Shown one piece after another: positions 22,368-24,476 of a stretch of DNA of 24,476 bases. Origin of the DNA: an uncultured Bdellovibrio sp. Lineage in GTDB: Bacteria; Bdellovibrionota; Bdellovibrionia; Bdellovibrionales; Bdellovibrionaceae. The notes under the pieces were generated by a model. The model did no database searches, had not been told where the DNA came from, and was given only the letters and a program-made list of their open reading frames with translations. Position 1 is the stretch's first letter; every line of letters begins with the position of its first letter. The DNA lies in assembly GCF_946478835.1 (NCBI RefSeq), contig NZ_CAMLDV010000040.1, forward strand, positions 1 through 24,476. The letters run 5' to 3'. A program made the translations under genes and the position numbers.

Positions 22368-23920
22368 TAGTTACCTCCTTGCGCATGCTGAGTCGAAGCA
22401 TCGCCAGGCTGAACAATTGTCAGGTTGTAGTTACTTCTGTTGTTCACCAAGTAATCAATACTAGCCTTGGAGTAATTCAAGAAGTGGTTCGGGAATAGAC
22501 CCATCCAGAACACCATAATAACCATCGGAACAAGAACCGCGATTTCGCGCGCGTTCAAATCATGAAGCGGATGATGCTCGTCTTTAACAAGCTCCCCTTT
22601 TTCACCGAAGAACACACGTTTAAACATCCACAACATGTAAACCGCACCAAGAACCACGCCCGATACCGCGAAGTACGCGAACACTGGCTGAGCTTGGTAA
22701 GTTCCAAGAAGGATGAAGAACTCTCCCACGAATCCGTTCGTCAATGGAACTGCAATCGACGAAAGCGTTACGATAAAGAAGAAGATCGTGAAAAGAGGCA
22801 ATACACTTGCCAAACCACCGTACTTAGAAATTTCACGAGAGTGAGTTCTTTCATAGATCATACCGATCAAGATGAATAGCGCCCCCGTTGAAATACCGTG
22901 ATTCAACATTTGGTATAAACCACCAGCCATACCGTAAGCGTTGAAAGCAAAAAGACCCAACAAGATGTAACCCATGTGCGATACAGAAGAGTACGCCACA
23001 AGTTTTTTCACATCTGGTTGAACCATCGCAACCAAAGCTCCGTAAATGATACCGACAACACCGATCAACATGAACAACCATGCCCAGTATTCAGCCGCTT
23101 CTGGGAACAAAGGAAGAACCCAGCGCATGAAACCGTAAGTACCCATCTTCAGCATCACACCGGCAAGAATCACAGAGCCAGGAGTTGGTGCTTCCACGTG
23201 GGCATCAGGCAACCAAGTGTGAAGCGGGAATACCGGAACTTTCACAGAGAACGCCAGAGCAAACGCAAAGAACAACAAAGTTTGAAGGCTGAAGAATGTT
23301 CCGCCTACAAATGGGATTTTCAATTGATAGAAGTCCAAAAGACTTGCACTCATGTGACCAGTCGCTTCTTGAGTGAGGTACATCATGTAGATGATCGCAA
23401 CGAGCATCAACACAGAACCCGCCATCGTATAGATGAAGAACTTAACCGTCGCATAAAGTCTGCGAGCTCCACCCCAAATACCTACCATGAAGTACATTGG
23501 AACAAGTGAAAGTTCCCAGAAGACGTAGAAGAAGATCGCGTCCATCGCCAGGAAAGTTCCAAGCATCGCTGTTTGCAAGATGAACAAAGCAACGTGGAAA
23601 CCTTTTACGCGTTCAGTGATCGCTGTCCAACTCGCGAGGATAATAATCGGAGTTAAGAACGTCGTCAGAAGAACAAGCCACAAAGAAATTCCGTCAATAC
23701 CCATGAAGTATTGAATGCCGAATCTTTCGATCCACATGAACTTCTCAACCATTTGAAGTCCCGCAGAGCTTGGATTGAATCTTTGCAGAAGAACCAAGCT
23801 TACAAGGAATTCGATCACAGAAAGACCCAAAGCCAAGTGACGAATCGTATTGGATTTAGGCCATACTGCTACGATCAGAGCGAACAAAAGAGGTAGAAAA
23901 ACAATGCTACTCAGGATCAT
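22367..23920 (-). CDS. nuoM: NADH-quinone oxidoreductase subunit M
   Basis: 517 aa (E. coli NuoM 509). Antiporter-like proton-pumping subunit of complex I. Key residues are Glu136 in FYVFWELSLVPMYFMVGIWGG and Lys227 in AFSVKVPVFPLHTWLPDAHVEAPTPGSVILAG, corresponding to the essential E. coli Glu144 and Lys234. AYSSVSHMGYILLG is also typical. The ATG at 23920 has GAGG three to seven bases upstream, placed within the last codons of nuoL, whose stop lies 3 bases before it. The C-terminal polar tail ends in Gln-Gly-Gly-Asn codons that double as the nuoN ribosome binding site. Confidence 0.98.
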   Translation of the reverse strand: MILSSIVFLPLLFALIVAVWPKSNTIRHLALGLSVIEFLVSLVLLQRFNPSSAGLQMVEKFMWIERFGIQYFMGIDGISLWLVLLTTFLTPIIILASWTAITERVKGFHVALFILQTAMLGTFLAMDAIFFYVFWELSLVPMYFMVGIWGGARRLYATVKFFIYTMAGSVLMLVAIIYMMYLTQEATGHMSASLLDFYQLKIPFVGGTFFSLQTLLFFAFALAFSVKVPVFPLHTWLPDAHVEAPTPGSVILAGVMLKMGTYGFMRWVLPLFPEAAEYWAWLFMLIGVVGIIYGALVAMVQPDVKKLVAYSSVSHMGYILLGLFAFNAYGMAGGLYQMLNHGISTGALFILIGMIYERTHSREISKYGGLASVLPLFTIFFFIVTLSSIAVPLTNGFVGEFFILLGTYQAQPVFAYFAVSGVVLGAVYMLWMFKRVFFGEKGELVKDEHHPLHDLNAREIAVLVPMVIMVFWMGLFPNHFLNYSKASIDYLVNNRSNYNLTIVQPGDASTQHAQGGN

Positions 23921-23923
23921 ACA

Positions 23924-24476
23924 TTACCTCATGATCACAAATGAAAGGGCCACAACCACGCCGATGCCGATATACATCGCGTACTGCTGCATGTTTCCAG
24001 TTTGAACAGAGCGAGCAAAAGAACCCATGCCACGCACAAGGTCTCCAGCCCAGAAGGTCATTTTATCGATGAAGTTCACATCAATATAATACCAGGTGTT
24101 CTTACTTAGGTTTATCAAAGGATTAATGATTCCGCCGAAGTACGCCTCGTCCACAAAGTATTTGTTGTACACAAGGTTGTACACGGGCTTGATGCTTTCC
24201 GCGATTTTCTTCGGAGTCTCTGGAGACTTCACATAGAACTGATAAGCCACGATCGCAGACACAGTCGCAAGACCCACGGAACAACCCATCAGAATCCATT
24301 CGGTTGTGTGATCAAGTGCTGTCCAGCCAGGAATCGGGGAAATCATCGGATGCAGCCAGTGCTCCCAGAAGTTTGGCATGTGACCCAGATGCTCGCCAAT
24401 TGCGTGAGGAACACCAATCCAACCCGCGAACACAGAAAGGATCGCCAGGATGATCAGTGGAATTGTCATGATCGCA
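23924..24476 (-). CDS. nuoL: NADH-quinone oxidoreductase subunit L, C-terminal part (start outside window)
   Basis: The frame is open to the window end; the ATG at 24469 is internal. About 183 residues are visible. They match the NuoL C-terminus: a helix PLIILAILSVFAGWIG, a connecting loop, a helix near WILMGCSVGLATVSAIVAYQ, the NKYFVDEAYFGGIINPLINLSKNTWYYID segment that leads into the long lateral helix, and a last helix YAMYIGIGVVVALSFVIMR. The lateral helix couples the antiporter-like subunits NuoM and NuoN. Gene order L-M-N on this strand is the standard nuo order. Confidence 0.95.
   Translation of the reverse strand, partial: AIMTIPLIILAILSVFAGWIGVPHAIGEHLGHMPNFWEHWLHPMISPIPGWTALDHTTEWILMGCSVGLATVSAIVAYQFYVKSPETPKKIAESIKPVYNLVYNKYFVDEAYFGGIINPLINLSKNTWYYIDVNFIDKMTFWAGDLVRGMGSFARSVQTGNMQQYAMYIGIGVVVALSFVIMR

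Noticed and set aside
1..24476. tRNA, rRNA, insertion sequence, phage integrase or attachment site
   Set aside because: No cloverleaf, rRNA segment, transposase or integrase motif was recognised on either strand; the phage-like feature is limited to fibre-type protein cassettes.

Overview
The window looks like a chromosomal segment from a Bdellovibrio-like predatory bacterium (Bdellovibrionota). This is inferred from three things: a GFP-type, active-site-depleted HD-GYP relative; a mosaic trimeric fibre resembling phage tail fibres; and the mix of housekeeping genes. No rRNA or marker gene is present to confirm it. Most genes have moderate GC with C-ending Ile codons. The 14.3-20.8 kb block is visibly richer in A/T-ending codons.

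Layout. (1) 1-2197, + strand: the 3' end of a J-domain co-chaperone gene overlapping an outer-membrane lipoprotein with a periplasmic-binding (LpoA/LppC-like) fold. (2) 2306-5687, + strand: two 123-aa DksA/TraR-family paralogues, the first with a dismantled zinc finger, followed by Lon protease and a strong terminator. (3) 5903-7282, + strand: a pseudo-receiver plus degenerate HD-GYP protein, converging on an exported L,D-transpeptidase (7308-7928, - strand) across a bidirectional terminator. (4) 8111-9213: a small alpha/beta-barrel-like protein, a helix-turn-helix plus coiled-coil protein on the - strand, and a 271-bp divergent intergenic region carrying repeated GACCTTGGTCTG-like sites and a 9-bp inverted repeat. 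(5) 9214-10413, + strand: a patatin-like lipase. (6) 10453-14169, - strand: a moxR - DUF58 - transglutaminase (TgpA-like) operon with overlapping genes. (7) 14336-20836, + strand, accessory block: an 866-aa exported mosaic fibre with VGIGT cassettes and about 15 YadA-head-like repeats, a 1230-aa secreted Rhs/YD-repeat protein with a unique C-terminal tail, and a 54-aa one-helix membrane protein whose start overlaps the Rhs stop. A 19-bp perfect-stem bidirectional terminator closes the block. (8) 20907-24476, - strand: nuoN, nuoM and the 3' end of nuoL, the proton-pumping subunits of complex I, tightly coupled.

Functionally, regions 1-3 combine protein quality control (J-protein, Lon), ppGpp/RNA-polymerase-type regulation (DksA-like) and cell-wall work (lipoprotein, L,D-transpeptidase). 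Region 7 is the most likely novel system: a surface fibre, an Rhs shell and a small membrane partner that could be an immunity or accessory protein. No tRNA, rRNA, CRISPR array, insertion sequence or origin was seen, and no gene-free stretch exceeds 300 bases.
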